DNA from: Clonostachys chloroleuca
Taxonomy: Eukaryota; Ascomycota; Sordariomycetes; Hypocreales; Bionectriaceae
NCBI GenBank assembly: GCA_037952775.1
Contig: JBANAY010000003.1
Coordinates: 6,262,001 to 6,326,000, forward strand
DNA: 64,000 bases
Direction of reading: 5' to 3'
Below the pieces are notes generated by a model that had not been told where the DNA came from, did not search any database, and was given only the letters and a program-made list of their open reading frames with translations. The position numbers and the translations under genes are program-made. Numbering within the stretch: the stretch's first letter is position 1; each line of letters starts with the position of its first letter. This document shows, piece by piece, positions 44,659 to 55,616 of this stretch.

Positions 44659-45432
44659 GCGTGCATACATCTTGTCGCGACGTGTTTTTGGATGGCTATA
44701 TGGGGTGAAAATGTATATGGCATGGATTTTGGGCATTATAACACCTAATAATTTAATGTTCTTGTAGTATGACTTTGGCTAAATACTCAATGCATGGATA
44801 GTTTGCTTGCTCTGTAACCCGCTACCTTCCCGATTCCTTCGCGTTTTCGATCCGCTGCATATAGCGAGACCGAGAAGAAGTCGCTCAATTGTAGATGCCA
44901 TGATCGTCTAGGGTCATAGAATAGATCTCCCTACGCTCGTGATTGTGGTACACGGCGAAGGGCTAATCTTATACTCGAAGCATGCATTTCTTGTATAATC
45001 TACCGGGTATATTACCTGACGGAGAAACATTTAATTCTTTATACACTTGCAAGTAGCATGCGACTGTGCGAAGAATGCCTGGCTGCACGTCTAGCCATGT
45101 ATCTGGGTATCAGAGATCTGGTAGATCTCTCATAGCACAATTGGGAAGACAGAAAAGCGCGCTGCAAAGACAGAAGGCTCGTACGCTCCCTTCTTCCTTA
45201 ACCGGGCTTGCCGCTTTGTTTCAAGGCTGGCGGATATTCAGACGAAAGGAAAGAAGGCACCCAGGTAGCATGGTGTGGTCCTCGTTTTGTGCCTGATGGG
45301 ATGGTGGCTGATCACGAGTTTCAGCCTAGCATTCAGCCCAATCTCGCAACAGAAAACCCACGACGCGCATGCGATCTTGATTGAGGAAACATTATCCCAC
45401 CAAAGGCAAAACACAGAACCTGAATCCGCAGA
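44659..45432. other. Intergenic region
   Basis: About 770 bases, A/T-rich near 44700-45060. The frames present are short and lack family signatures. It includes the 3' end of the surface-protein gene and the promoter of the decayed HET gene. Confidence 0.45.
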
Positions 45433-47415
45433 ATGTCGATAATGGGACCTACGTCAACGAAGGAAGCGGGTGCTGGAGCCTCTATCTATCAGCCTTTGAA
45501 TACCTACCGCCAAGAAATTCGCCTCATCGAGATCTTGTCCATCGAAGAACCAATAGTGTGCCAACTCAGTGTCGTGTCTTTGCTCGAAAAACCTCGATAC
45601 TCTGCCCTATCTTACGTATGGGGTGATGCTGCGAACAAAGAGACTATTGTGGTCAAGGGAATAATAGTCCAGGTAACCGTCAATCTCAAGGCTGCATTGA
45701 GAAACTTTGGAAGGCACTGGAAGGTTTTCAACCCAAACCGCGATCCGTCTTCGATGAGAATTTGGGCCGACGCCCTGTGTATCAATCAAAATGACACCGA
45801 TGAAATTAGCAGTCAAGTCCGACTCATGGAACGTGTATACTCCTGCCCCGACCTGGTCATGGCCTGGCTGGGTAGTGAGGACCAGAAAACCAGTCTCGCT
45901 CTTACTATGCTGTGTCAGTTTGTAGAGGAATTCCAAGCTGCGAAATATGATCTGAAAATACTCAAGGATCTACATTGGCTCAAAAACCACCCGTACCTAT
46001 GGGAAATCGAGGAAAACACACTAGAGGAAGACGAAGTTGGCAACCCGGTCTGGGATGCCATATTCTTGCTCAATTCACTGCCTTACTGGAGACGAGTCTG
46101 GACCCTACAAGAACAAGTCCTTGCACCAGCCCTCGTGTTTAGCTGCCCGTCTACAGCCGTGTCCGGAGCCAATGTATTCAACGCGCTTTTTGTATTAGGG
46201 AGCCTCAGAGCGCAGCTGATAGGGAACAAAAGCATACCAGATTTCATCCCAACGAGGCTCTGGAGATCGATTGGGCTTCCAGGCCATGTGGGCCAAGACC
46301 CGATACAGCATCTTGTCAGAGTCGCGATGTTGTATTCGACGGTGAACTGAGCCCAGAGGCTACCTCAAAAGGCCGAAGATTACCAAAAACTTGAGATTGA
46401 ACGGCTCGAATACCTCACAAGGTTCCCTTTTGAAGCCACCGAGCCAAAAGATCTTGTTTATGGCATTCTTGGGCTGCTGAACCCCCGAATCAAGAGCAAG
46501 TTGAAGGTCGACTACAGTAACCAGATGACGGCAAATAGCCTCTACCTGGATTTCACGGCACTTCTATTGGAAGAGTCAAAAAGATTAAGCAGCGTCGTAC
46601 TCAAATTCCTGTATTTAGCAGGAGTTGGAAATGATTTCGGTCTTCCATCTTGGGTCCCGAACTACCCAGCAGCGTCGAGAAGTGTTCGGCATGCTTCTTG
46701 GGATACGTTTGCCAAGGTTGTTCCGGAAGAAGAGGCACGAAAACTGACAGCCCCAGCATTCGCGGATTGATTCTGAGCTTGAGTGGCGCCCAATGCCTGG
46801 TTGTGTCCCGGTTGGGACCGCATTCTCCCCCTTTTACTCTGAAGAAAACAAATACCTGATTGCGGAGCTGTTTAAAGACTCGGAACTGAGATTCTGTGAT
46901 GTTTGGTCTCTCTTCCGTCTCGCTTTGGGAATTATGAATGGGACTTACGCTGACGATATCTGGCATTTTCTCTTGTTATTGGAGTTTGTACAAAGTATGA
47001 GAAGTTCCTGGGGGATTCTTGCCCGAGCTACGTGAAAGGAATCACACTTGAAAATACTCGCGGATTAGAGGAAGTTCACCGATCCAATTTTCAAAGTGAA
47101 TTAAAGTAACACATAGTAAGCCTCCAGATGCGTGAAAAGGCTCGAGGGTGGGTATCATCGGTCCTTGCAATGGACAGAAATATGGTGGCCTTTCAGACAG
47201 ATGAAACTTTCCTGGGGGCTGGGCCAATAGGTTTGCGAGAAGGGGATCATATTTTTAGCCTCTTGGGATTTCCCAGTTTCGCTGTTCTACGGAAGGCTGG
47301 GTCGCGATACAGATTTGTTGGCCCTTGTAACATTTCGGAACGGAAATTTCATAGCCCTGGTACGATGAAACGCCTGCCTAGCCATGGTGGCTACTTCAAT
47401 CTTGAGATTGTTTAA
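45433..47415 (+). pseudogene. HET domain gene, inactivated by several lesions
   Basis: The N-terminal part from the ATG at 45433 (MSIMGPTSTKEAGAG) encodes an intact HET domain: IRLIEILS, RYSALSYVWGDA, LKAALRNFGRH, MRIWADALCINQND, QVRLMERVYS and PYWRRVWTLQEQ. The frame then meets TGA at 46348-46350 and continues in the same frame with EATEPKDLVYGILGLLNP and VPNYPAASRS, normal HET sequence. Near 46765-46775 a GATTGATT tandem (four-base duplication) shifts the frame; SELEWRPMPGCVPVGTAF follows in the next frame. A further shift lies near 47008-47015 and an in-frame TAA at 47107-47109, after which MREKARGWVSSVLAMDR and GLREGDHIFSLLGFPSF complete a normal HET C-terminus. Four independent lesions point to real decay rather than read error. 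A truncated 305-aa HET-domain protein could still be made. Confidence 0.85.
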
Positions 47416-48690
47416 CTAGAGCGAAATCTTTTTATCACATCACAAGTCTAGAAGTATGGCATCGAATCACCTTAGCCAAATCAAAAACACAATCTGATGA
47501 CCTGATAAATCAAGTTTGATTGAGATAAGACTATTAAAGATTGTGCTATATGTAGATTTAGCTGTGCTTTTCATTAGACGCCGGCAATGTCCTGTTGCAG
47601 TGACTTGGGAACTCGATTTCAATCTGGGCTAGACTAATCGACGTTCTCTATGCATGCTGTTCTCGAAGGGCCCAATGCGTCAAAGCGCCGATGTCTTCTA
47701 CTTCATGACTGCGGAAGACATGTCGTTGATGGGTAGCTATGGAGATAGCAAGAAAGGGCGGACGATGAAGAAGGACCTTATGCCAACTCCTCTTTGAGCT
47801 GTTGACAATACCCCTTTGCCCGACGCGCGCGCGAGATAGCTTTTTCATTACATGGGTTGGATATGAAAATCATTTCCGACACCCTTTAGGTTCTATTCAA
47901 ATTATCCGAGTAGGGAAGAATTACCCTAAGTCGCGTACTGTCAACAACATACATGTACTGGCTTCATTTCCCTTCGTTTCCGAGTCTTGAAGTGGTATTT
48001 AGCAGCAATCCATTGTCAGCCAGTCAAAAGAAACGAGCCGAGATATTAGCCTAGCATCAATCTTAGCCTCGATTGGCCCAAGTAATCTGTGGGTTCATAT
48101 TCCGGCATGTCGGCAATTCTATCAGTGTCCTCTATCAACGCGTCTCATTTGGCCCATCTCCTCTTATCAATACAAGACTGTCACAAGATGCGGTGCAATC
48201 CCTGGCACTCTGAGACGAAAAAGTTTCATCTCGTCGGTCACCAGCCTTAGACTGGCGCTCGAGACTTCATTTGCCAAGGATCAATGATTGGCTCATACAG
48301 ATCTCGCCTGGAACCTTCCGGATTGTCCGTGCTTGTAGCCCTAACACATAAACCAACTGCCCAAGAGTGTATGACAGCGAGTGCCAAGACTCCCTGCTTA
48401 CTCGGTCGGCCCGAGTTTGTGGCTCGCTTGCTAATCCCGGTATTTCCACCTCTGGTCCAGGCCGGATGCCTAGGGAGAATAGGATCATCCAATTTCGATG
48501 ATAACTTGCCAAGCGATCCCCAGAGTCATGGAAAATTTCCTCTTCTCCCTCTCCATCCCTTCTGTTTCTTTTCTGTCGTTTTCGTCAACGCCAAAAGTTG
48601 CAGTGTTTCACTCGTTTACCGCTTCGACCAAGTCACTCTTTAACTAATCGCCACATAACTAATTAATTTCCACCATCACCAATATTTAAA
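47416..48690. other. Intergenic region, about 1.3 kb
   Basis: No gene is supported. Frames on both strands around 48250-48640 overlap each other and have no family signature. The last ~150 bases are C/T-rich leader sequence of the following secreted-protein gene. Confidence 0.45.
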
Positions 48691-49611
48691 ATGGTCGCTT
48701 CATCTCTCTTGGGCCCACTGGGCATCGTGCTCGCAACCGCCCTTCCCGCTCTTGCGTTTGACCGAATCAGCATCGCATCAACCGTCAAAGCCGACACCGA
48801 GGTTGAGGTCAAGATCCGAAACGACCTCGACGACGGGGCCAAGTCATTCGATGGCGGATTCACCAACTTTAACGTCTATCTTGCGACCACTCCACCGGGT
48901 TGGGGTACCGGCCCTGTCTGCCTGCTCGCAAATGGCACCAAGATCGACACCACCTCCGTGAAGGTCACCATCCCTGCCGACGTTGCGCCCAGCGATGCCA
49001 AACTCAAGATCACCACCATGGAGTGGAACTCGGACCCCAACAAGGATGGCCCATCTGGCTTCCAGTACAGCAACACCTTTTCTCTGCAGGGAGGCACCGG
49101 CGCGTGGGGCAAGTCTGAGCTGGCCGGCCGTGGGTTTGGCGACATGAACACCGTCCCGTGCTCTGCGTACTCGTGTATCCGCAAGTGTAATGATGATAGC
49201 TTCGACGAGATGACAAAGCTGGGCAATTCCGAGGACATCGAAGCCTACAAGGCTGTCTACAAGCCCATCTATGAGTGCATGACCAAGTGCCCAGGTACCA
49301 CCATGCCTTCGTGGGACACACTCATTAAGGCATCCGACGAGGACACCGAGTCATCAAGCTCCACTGCCAGTTCTTCCAAGACCAAGACCGCTTCCTCGTC
49401 CTCCACCTCCACTGGAACCGCAACTGCAACCGCGACAGATTCGTCTGACACCGCTTCCACCACCTTGTCGACTGCCGTGACCACCCCCACTGGGTCTTCC
49501 ACGCAGGGTGCAACCTCACCCACGACTACAGACAGTGGTGCCACCCGGGTGTTTGGCACGGCCTCAAGCCTGGTTTTAGCCGCCGTGGTTGCTGCCTGTC
49601 ACTTCCTTTGA
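48691..49611 (+). CDS. GPI-anchored Ser/Thr-rich secreted protein with Ig-like N-domain
   Basis: Single-exon gene of 306 aa. A signal peptide (MVASSLLGPLGIVLATALPALA) precedes a domain of about 100 residues, ISIASTVKADTEVEVKI to KLKITTMEWNSD, whose strand pattern and spacing recall the Kre9/Knh1-like Ig-fold of fungal wall proteins, although identity is too low to be sure. Next comes a Cys-containing helical part (CSAYSCIRKC, YECMTKCPG), then a Ser/Thr-rich stalk of about 75 residues and a hydrophobic tail (SSLVLAAVVAACHFL), typical of GPI attachment. It probably sits at the plasma membrane or in the wall. Coding sequence is C-rich at third positions, as in well-expressed genes. Antisense frames over the Ser/Thr stalk are shadows. 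Confidence 0.82.
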   Translation: MVASSLLGPLGIVLATALPALAFDRISIASTVKADTEVEVKIRNDLDDGAKSFDGGFTNFNVYLATTPPGWGTGPVCLLANGTKIDTTSVKVTIPADVAPSDAKLKITTMEWNSDPNKDGPSGFQYSNTFSLQGGTGAWGKSELAGRGFGDMNTVPCSAYSCIRKCNDDSFDEMTKLGNSEDIEAYKAVYKPIYECMTKCPGTTMPSWDTLIKASDEDTESSSSTASSSKTKTASSSSTSTGTATATATDSSDTASTTLSTAVTTPTGSSTQGATSPTTTDSGATRVFGTASSLVLAAVVAACHFL

Positions 49612-50404
49612 TTTTGATCAATGGAGTCCTCTAACTATTTATATACATCTATTAATATAACCCTTATGATGGTATATCTGAAGCAATGGTGCATAATATT
49701 GTGTTGCTATGTTCGGCCAAGGACGAATTTCCCGTAGAGATGCTGCCATCTCCTTAGCCCCATCAACAACGCGGATTTACTTCTTTAGGCGCTCCCTGAA
49801 TTGAAGGTATCGGTTGAAGCTGACCGAGCGTTGTTTATCCATCAGTAATCGATTTGGGCTAGAGGTTCTGGAGATGGAAATCCTGCGACATCATCAAGCG
49901 TAGCATTACCCCACCATCATCAAACCCCTTTAGGCTCTTTAGACGTGGAGAGTCTCCTCAACGGACTTGTATGTACAAATAATCAAGCCATCGTGCTTTT
50001 TGACAGGTGAGGGAAGGTCAATGCTTGAGGAAACGTGTGGGGCCACCGCAGGTCATGGCAGGATCGGCCACGTCTTACCCAAGTGTCATTCGTGCGGTTG
50101 TTTCTTCACACTATTCAGCCTAAATACCCCAGATTGAACTCTGCGGGATCGACCGGCATTGTCCCCAACTACTGATCTTGCCTCATAGCAAAGCACATGA
50201 TGCTTCGGCGAGAATGAGGGGCATCACAAAGTGTGTCAGAGGGGATAACAGGACCCTGGTAAAAGGGTACAGTTAATTATGGGTTATAGAGTTCCTTATG
50301 ATACATAATCTGAGGTCTCCCTCAATCTTTGTTGGAGATTTTGATGTCCAGCCCGGCAACTATTATATGATTTATAGTTTTTGCCATTCGTCTACACCGT
50401 CGTG
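49612..50404. other. Intergenic region and sugar-transporter promoter
   Basis: About 790 bases with no gene. 49640-49690 is A/T-rich 3' sequence of the secreted-protein gene. The remainder is promoter and leader of the transporter. No clear TATA or operator is identified. Confidence 0.45.
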
Positions 50405-52631
50405 ATGGGTGCTACAGCGCATACGGCCCATGAAGCCGCCCTTGAGCGCCGTCAGGCCCTTATGGGTAAGAGCGGTGCTCGAGCGATTCTAACCAACTTC
50501 AAAGTTTTTCGGATCGCGGCTTTCGCTTGTATAGGAGGAGTTCTTTATGGCTACAATCAAGGAATGTTTTCTGGCATTCTTGCCATGCCTTCTTTCGGAA
50601 AGCGTACGTACCTAGACATTTGACCCTAACATAAAGCCGATAGTTTACCTAATACATCTTTAGATACGGATGGGTATATTGATAAACCATCGCTGAAGGG
50701 CTGGCTCACGGCTATTCTCGAGCTTGGAGCATGGTTTGGAGCTCTATCATCTGGCATCTTGGCAGAGATACTGTCCCGAAAATACGGCATTCTTGTTGTC
50801 ACGGGGTAAGATATAGACCCACAGTCGCGAATTCGATTCCAAAAACTTACCGATCCCTCCAGTGTCTTCATTCTTGGTGTTATTATCCAAGCCACTTCGA
50901 TTGCTGGCGGTGTGAATCCAATTCTCGCTGGTCGCTTTATAACGCAAGTTCCTCTTCTATTCCAGTTATTCACTTTTACTAACGGCCATGCTGTAGTGGA
51001 ATCGGAGTTGGTGGCCTAAGTATGATTGTTCCACTATACGTCTCGGAGTGCGCACCTCCCGAGGTTCGAGGTATGTTGCACCTTATCGATGCCTCAACTT
51101 TATATTCATCATCATCTAGGTGCCCTCGTAGCTCTTCAACAACTTGCGATCACCTTTGGAATCATGATCAGCTTTTGGATTGATTAGTATGCAGCCCCCC
51201 TTTTATCCTTATTTGTTGGAAAACTCCGGAGAAACTTACCAAGTGGCCAGTGGATGTAATTATATCGGAGGAACAACCGCCGAGACCCAAAAGGACGCTG
51301 CTTGGCTCGTCCCTATTTGTCTTCAGATTCTCCCTGCTGTTATTCTCTTCGTTGGAATGATTTGGATGCCCTTCTCCCCTCGTTGGCTAATCCACCACGA
51401 TCGCGAAGACGAAGCCCGTGCGAACCTGGCGAGCTTGCGTGAGCTTTCACCAGACCACGAACTCATCCAGCTTGAGTTCCTGGAGATAAAGGCTCAGTCT
51501 CTTTTCGAAAAGAGGAGTGTCGCCGAGAAGTTCCCAACTCTGCAGCAGCAAACGGCCATCAACACTATTAAACTGCAATTTGCGGCTATCAAGTCTTTGT
51601 TCGAGTCGAAGGCTATGTTTCGGAGGGTAGTGGTCGCCACAGTGACTGTGAGTTAGCCCACTTGACGGTCATTCACTGGATTCCTATTTTACTAACTGAT
51701 ATACTCAGATGTTTTTCCAACAATGGACTGGAATAAATGCTGTAAGTAGCATGGTCAGAAAATAGAACTAAACAACGGCCGTTAACCTTTGGCTAGGTTC
51801 TATATTACGCCCCGTCCATCTTTTCGCAGCTTGGACTCTCGTCGAACACAACTAGCCTTCTCGCGACGGGTGTTGTCGGTATAGTTATGTTCATCGCCAC
51901 CATCCCTGCCGTGCTTTGGATCGACAGATTGGGACGCAAGCCGGTTCTTACCATCGGTGCTATTGGCATGGCTCTTTGCCACTTCATCATTGCTGTCATT
52001 CTTGCACGTAATATCGACAATTTTGACAGCCATCAGGGGGCTGGATGGGCTGCCGTTGTCATGGTTTGGCTTTTTGTGGTTCACTTTGGATACAGTTGGG
52101 GTCCTTGTGCTTGGATCATCATCGCCGAAGTGTGGCCCTTGTCCACTCGACCGTACGGAGTAAGCTTGGGCGCGTCTAGTAACTGGATGTAAGTGATCCT
52201 GGTACCGAAAAGACTGAAGAACAGTGGAAAGACTGACTTTGGGAATTTAGGAATAACTTCATTGTTGGACAAGTCACGCCAGACATGCTCAGTGGAATCA
52301 CTTATGGTACCTACATCATATTTGGACTGCTTACCTCCATTGGAGCCGCATTCATATGGTTCTTTACACCGGAGACTAAGCGTCTTTCGCTTGAAGAGAT
52401 GGTTGGTCACCTGTTTTTACTACTATCTTCCTCACTCAGTGTGCTAACGCATGGTAGGACATTATCTTTGGATCCGAGGGCACGGCACAGGCAGATACGG
52501 AAAGGATGCTGGAGATTAATAGGGAAATCGGTTTGAGCGCCTTGCTGGAGGGAAACTTGTCACCAATTCCAGAAGATGAGGCCAGATCTCATGTGGACGA
52601 GAAGGAGAAGAGTGCGGAGCTGGCAGCCTGA
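50405..52631 (+). CDS. MFS sugar transporter (hexose-transporter-like)
   Basis: Ten exons: 50405-50603, 50664-50805, 50863-50943, 50997-51070, 51120-51186, 51251-51647, 51709-51741, 51797-52188, 52251-52401, 52458-52631. All phases agree and the product is 569 aa. The intron at 50944-50996 has a GC donor (ACGCAAGT) rather than GT. Sugar-porter signatures: GGVLYGYNQGMFSGIL in TM1, LSRKYG in the loop, [30 protein letters not shown] (the PESPR-like region), FSPRWLIHHDREDEA, MFFQQWTGINAVLYYAP (the QQxTGINxxxYYxP motif), DRLGRKPVL, WGPCAWIIIAEVWPLSTR and TPETKRLSLEEM. Twelve membrane segments are expected in the plasma membrane, importing hexose or another sugar by proton symport or facilitated diffusion. 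The exact sugar is not readable. Confidence 0.93.
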
Positions 52632-53628
52632 GTAGGTGAAAAGTTCCCCCTAGGCGTGACAGTAGTGGCCATAGTTAAGGTCGTGAATTGGCTATGGATT
52701 GGTTTGATGGGGTTATCCGCGGCTATAATTGTTGCCCATGATAAGCGCCGGCCCCTTCTTGTTTCGATTGACGTTTCTTGATTTCATAACCGAAAGGAAA
52801 ATTTCTTCCTCGCCCTCCAAGAATTCTAACACACTCTCGTACATATCTATTTAATTTGACCTACTGGCCCAAGTATCTTTCCGATAACACACTAAATGAC
52901 CGATGTATAGAATAAGGAAGGCTGGGATCCCGATATACGCAGTCAAGAAGTTGCTTACATTCCAGTACTGATCCGCCTCAGAGCTCCCTTGGGTTTACTT
53001 TAAGCATGACCGCATCGCTCGTGTCAGATCCACCTCTATCTACACCTGGCTGGAAGCAGCCGGCACCTACCGAGCCGCCGATTGAATCGATACGCACCCG
53101 AGAAGATAATGAATGAGTTTTAATATCTCAAGGAGAGGAACGCAGACTTCACCATCAAATACATCCAGCCAACAGGCTTGACAACATAACTACTAACTAT
53201 TACTCAGCCCCAACAGACAGGCTCTCGCCACTCTTCGACTCTTTGGACTCCTCCAAATCCATCAGCCCTTATTCTAACCATTCAGGAGCACTAGAAACCT
53301 CATGTAACAAAGCGTCAGGAATACTCCTGGAACTTCACAATTGTGTAGATCCATCTTGGGCTCGTTCGGCTCTAGGATGTTATGGAAATAGCTACCGTCA
53401 TGTTAAGAACACGAAATCTTTCAGCTTATGGATCATCTTGACTATGCACGTCAATGAGGATGTGGAGGTTTGCTACTTTAAAGAGCACTAGAAGCATACT
53501 ATTGATCGAGTCTCAAAATTCACGTCAAGAAGGCTGTGCGAGCTTAAATGATGATGTATTGATACCTATAGAAGCTTTTCCATTATATCCCGAAAGCTGT
53601 GTTGTTGATGGAAGTTTGGCTCACTCCA
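52632..53628. other. Intergenic region, about 1 kb
   Basis: No gene is supported between the convergent 3' ends of the sugar transporter and the ACR3 gene. Short frames at 53240-53490 have no family signature. Confidence 0.45.
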
Positions 53629-54958
53629 TTACTTCCAACCCCATCTGTTGGCCATCCAGCGGACAGCATATACCAATCCTATCAACACCGGCACCTCGAT
53701 GAGCGGGCCAACGGTGGATGCCAAAGCCTGGTCGCTGTCGGGGCCAAACGTCGCCACGGCTACAGCGATCGACAACTCAAAGTTGTTACTTGCGGCGGTA
53801 AAACTCTGCGTTACTACCATGGGGAATCGGAAGCCGAGGAGTCTGCTGACCCACAAGGTGACAAAGAAGATCAACACGAAATACACAATTAGCGGCGCAG
53901 CTACCCGGACGACAGATACAATCTGGTGAACAACTTGTCGGCCTTGGGATGCGAACAGAACCAGAATGGTGTAGAGCAGGCCAATCAGGGACCAAGGTGC
54001 GAGGAACTTAAGAAAGGTCTGCTGAAACCAGTCTGCTCCAGCGACCTTGCGGAGTACAATTCTCGTAATGATGGCTGCTCCAAGGGGAATGCCCAGGAAA
54101 ACAGCTACGCTTGTGGCAACAACGCTGTAGGATATATCAACCGTACCCGACTCGTGACTGATGATACGGATGAAGAAGATGGCCAGAGGCGCAAAGAGGA
54201 CCATCTGGAGTATCGAGTTGATAGCGACAAGGATGGCACAGTATTCATCGTTGCCCCCCGCGAGACCGTTCCAAATGAGGACCTGAAAGGAAACATCGTC
54301 AACTTGGTAAAAATGTCTGGAGGTGACGGGGGAACTGACCATTGCAATACATCTCCCCAAGCCCACGAGAATGAGACCAGTGCGAAGTTCTGACTTGTCA
54401 GGGAGGAAAGCCCAAGCGAGAGCGAGCTAACGGACGTCAGTACACCGAGTGTGGAAAAATGCGTGCTGGGCAAGGGAGACTCACCATAAGGAAAGGAGCG
54501 AGAATCCAGTTGACGAAGATGCTAAAACAGATCTGCCTCCACATCTACCTGTGGGAAAAGAGCTCGTGCAGCGATTCATATCGCACTTTGCAGAGAATAG
54601 GATACATCATGACGAGCAAACCAACAGCTTAAGCATGCGTCAGTTTCAGGTGTCAAAAGTTGGGGCCCATCAGAGAAAACATACCGATGGGCACCGAAAC
54701 GCCCACAAACTTGCCCTTCTGCAAGGCTGGCCCGGTCTCTGGAACAAAGTTGCCCAAGATGATACCGATTGCCATTGCAAGGAAAATCCACAGGGCTAGG
54801 AAGCGATCTAGAATACCGAGGCCTTTGAAGGCAGACAGCTGTTGCTGCGGTTGCGCATCGGGACTCGTGCTTCCAGCCGCAGCTTCGATATCTTGGTCAA
54901 ACCGGGTTGTGGCAGGCTTTCGCTGGCTTTCACCCCCTTCCTTCGTTTCTGATGCCAT
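53629..54958 (-). CDS. ACR3: Arsenite efflux transporter ACR3, with an in-frame TAG
   Basis: Exons 54958-54685, 54627-54485, 54426-54340 and 54282-53629 give 385 codons. The start is MASETKEGGESQRKP. Family features: LSAFKGLGILDRFLALWIFL, GFVGVSVPIA-type first helices joined as GVSVPIAVGLLVMMYPILCK, VRYESLHELFSHR, NWILAPFLM, LALAWAFLPDKSELRTG, the conserved Cys in GLGRCIAM, then WNGLAGGNDEYCAILVAIN and SFTAASNNFELSIAVAVATFG. ACR3 exports As(III), and often Sb(III), across the plasma membrane using the proton gradient; ten membrane segments are usual. After the codons for SHR a TAG lies at 54547-54545, followed in frame by MWRQICFSIFVNW. No splice choice removes it in frame. It would truncate the protein after about 117 residues unless read through or a sequence error. 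It is divergent from the Acr2 arsenate reductase gene. Confidence 0.88.
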
Positions 54959-55616
54959 GTTGAGACAGTCGCCTTCCGTGGTATCTTTTGAGGCAATGTG
55001 GTGCGTGATCTGTGGTGGTTCTGGGCGATCTGGAGAAGTCGAGAATTCGAAGAATGCAGATAATGTCTGTGACTGAGTAAAATCACTGCTGTCAAGAATA
55101 ACGCAATCTGTATGCGCAAATCACCGCGATCTCTTTATACTCCCGGAAATTGGTTGGGACCTCAAAATTATGGTGAGTTGCTAGTCGAGAATCCCGCTGA
55201 GCCAATCATGATCAAGGTCTGACACAGTCCTCAGAGCTTGCTAGATTACATAGTCAACCCCTGCTACTCGGCCAGAAACTTCTGGGGCATGACAGACCCT
55301 TTGGCATCTAGCCAATAAACATATTATCCTCGGGCATGACAGAGTTTCCCAGAAACGCTATCCCTTTTCCGTCTGTTTCCCTTCCAGGAATCTTCACCAA
55401 TCATACCTGGGGTATGACACAGTCCCAAAAAAACGTCCGACCAAGAGGATCTGCTCGTTGCGTTCAAAACAAGATTTGAAGTGCCCTCTCTTTCCTATTT
55501 CAATAGCGATGGTCATCCCAAAGTATCTCTCCAGAGTAACATCTCCCACTTACCGAAAGCCCGCATTCCAAGCTGCACTCAACAGTAGTCGTACCTGGTT
55601 GTTCAAACTCAAACAG
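54959..55616. promoter_or_regulatory. Divergent ACR3/Acr2 promoter with repeated GGYATGACA motifs
   Basis: This 0.66-kb region lies between the divergent ACR3 and Acr2 starts. Four related words stand out: ggtctgacacagtcc (55216-55230), ggcatgacaga (55286-55296), ggcatgacaga (55333-55343) and ggtatgacacagtcc (55411-55425). The first and last match at 14 of 15 bases. A TATAAAG on the minus strand at 55139-55133 sits 175 bases before the ACR3 ATG. The repeats are candidates for binding of an arsenic-responsive activator, possibly of the bZIP type, but that is inference. Confidence 0.55.
55133..55139 (-). promoter_or_regulatory. Putative TATA box of ACR3
   Basis: TATAAAG on the minus strand, about 175 bases upstream of the ATG at 54958. 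It is assigned on sequence and position only. Confidence 0.4.

Noticed and set aside
44086..44767. Overlapping frames on both strands at the Cys-rich surface protein
   Set aside because: They are shadows created by strong third-position C bias.
54427..54548. Using GTAGAT at 54548 as a donor to splice out the ACR3 TAG
   Set aside because: Joining to the next good acceptor breaks the frame, and nearer AGs give introns of 16-26 bases, too short to splice.
53648..55076. Plus-strand frames over ACR3
   Set aside because: They are antisense to a clear ACR3 gene and lack motifs.
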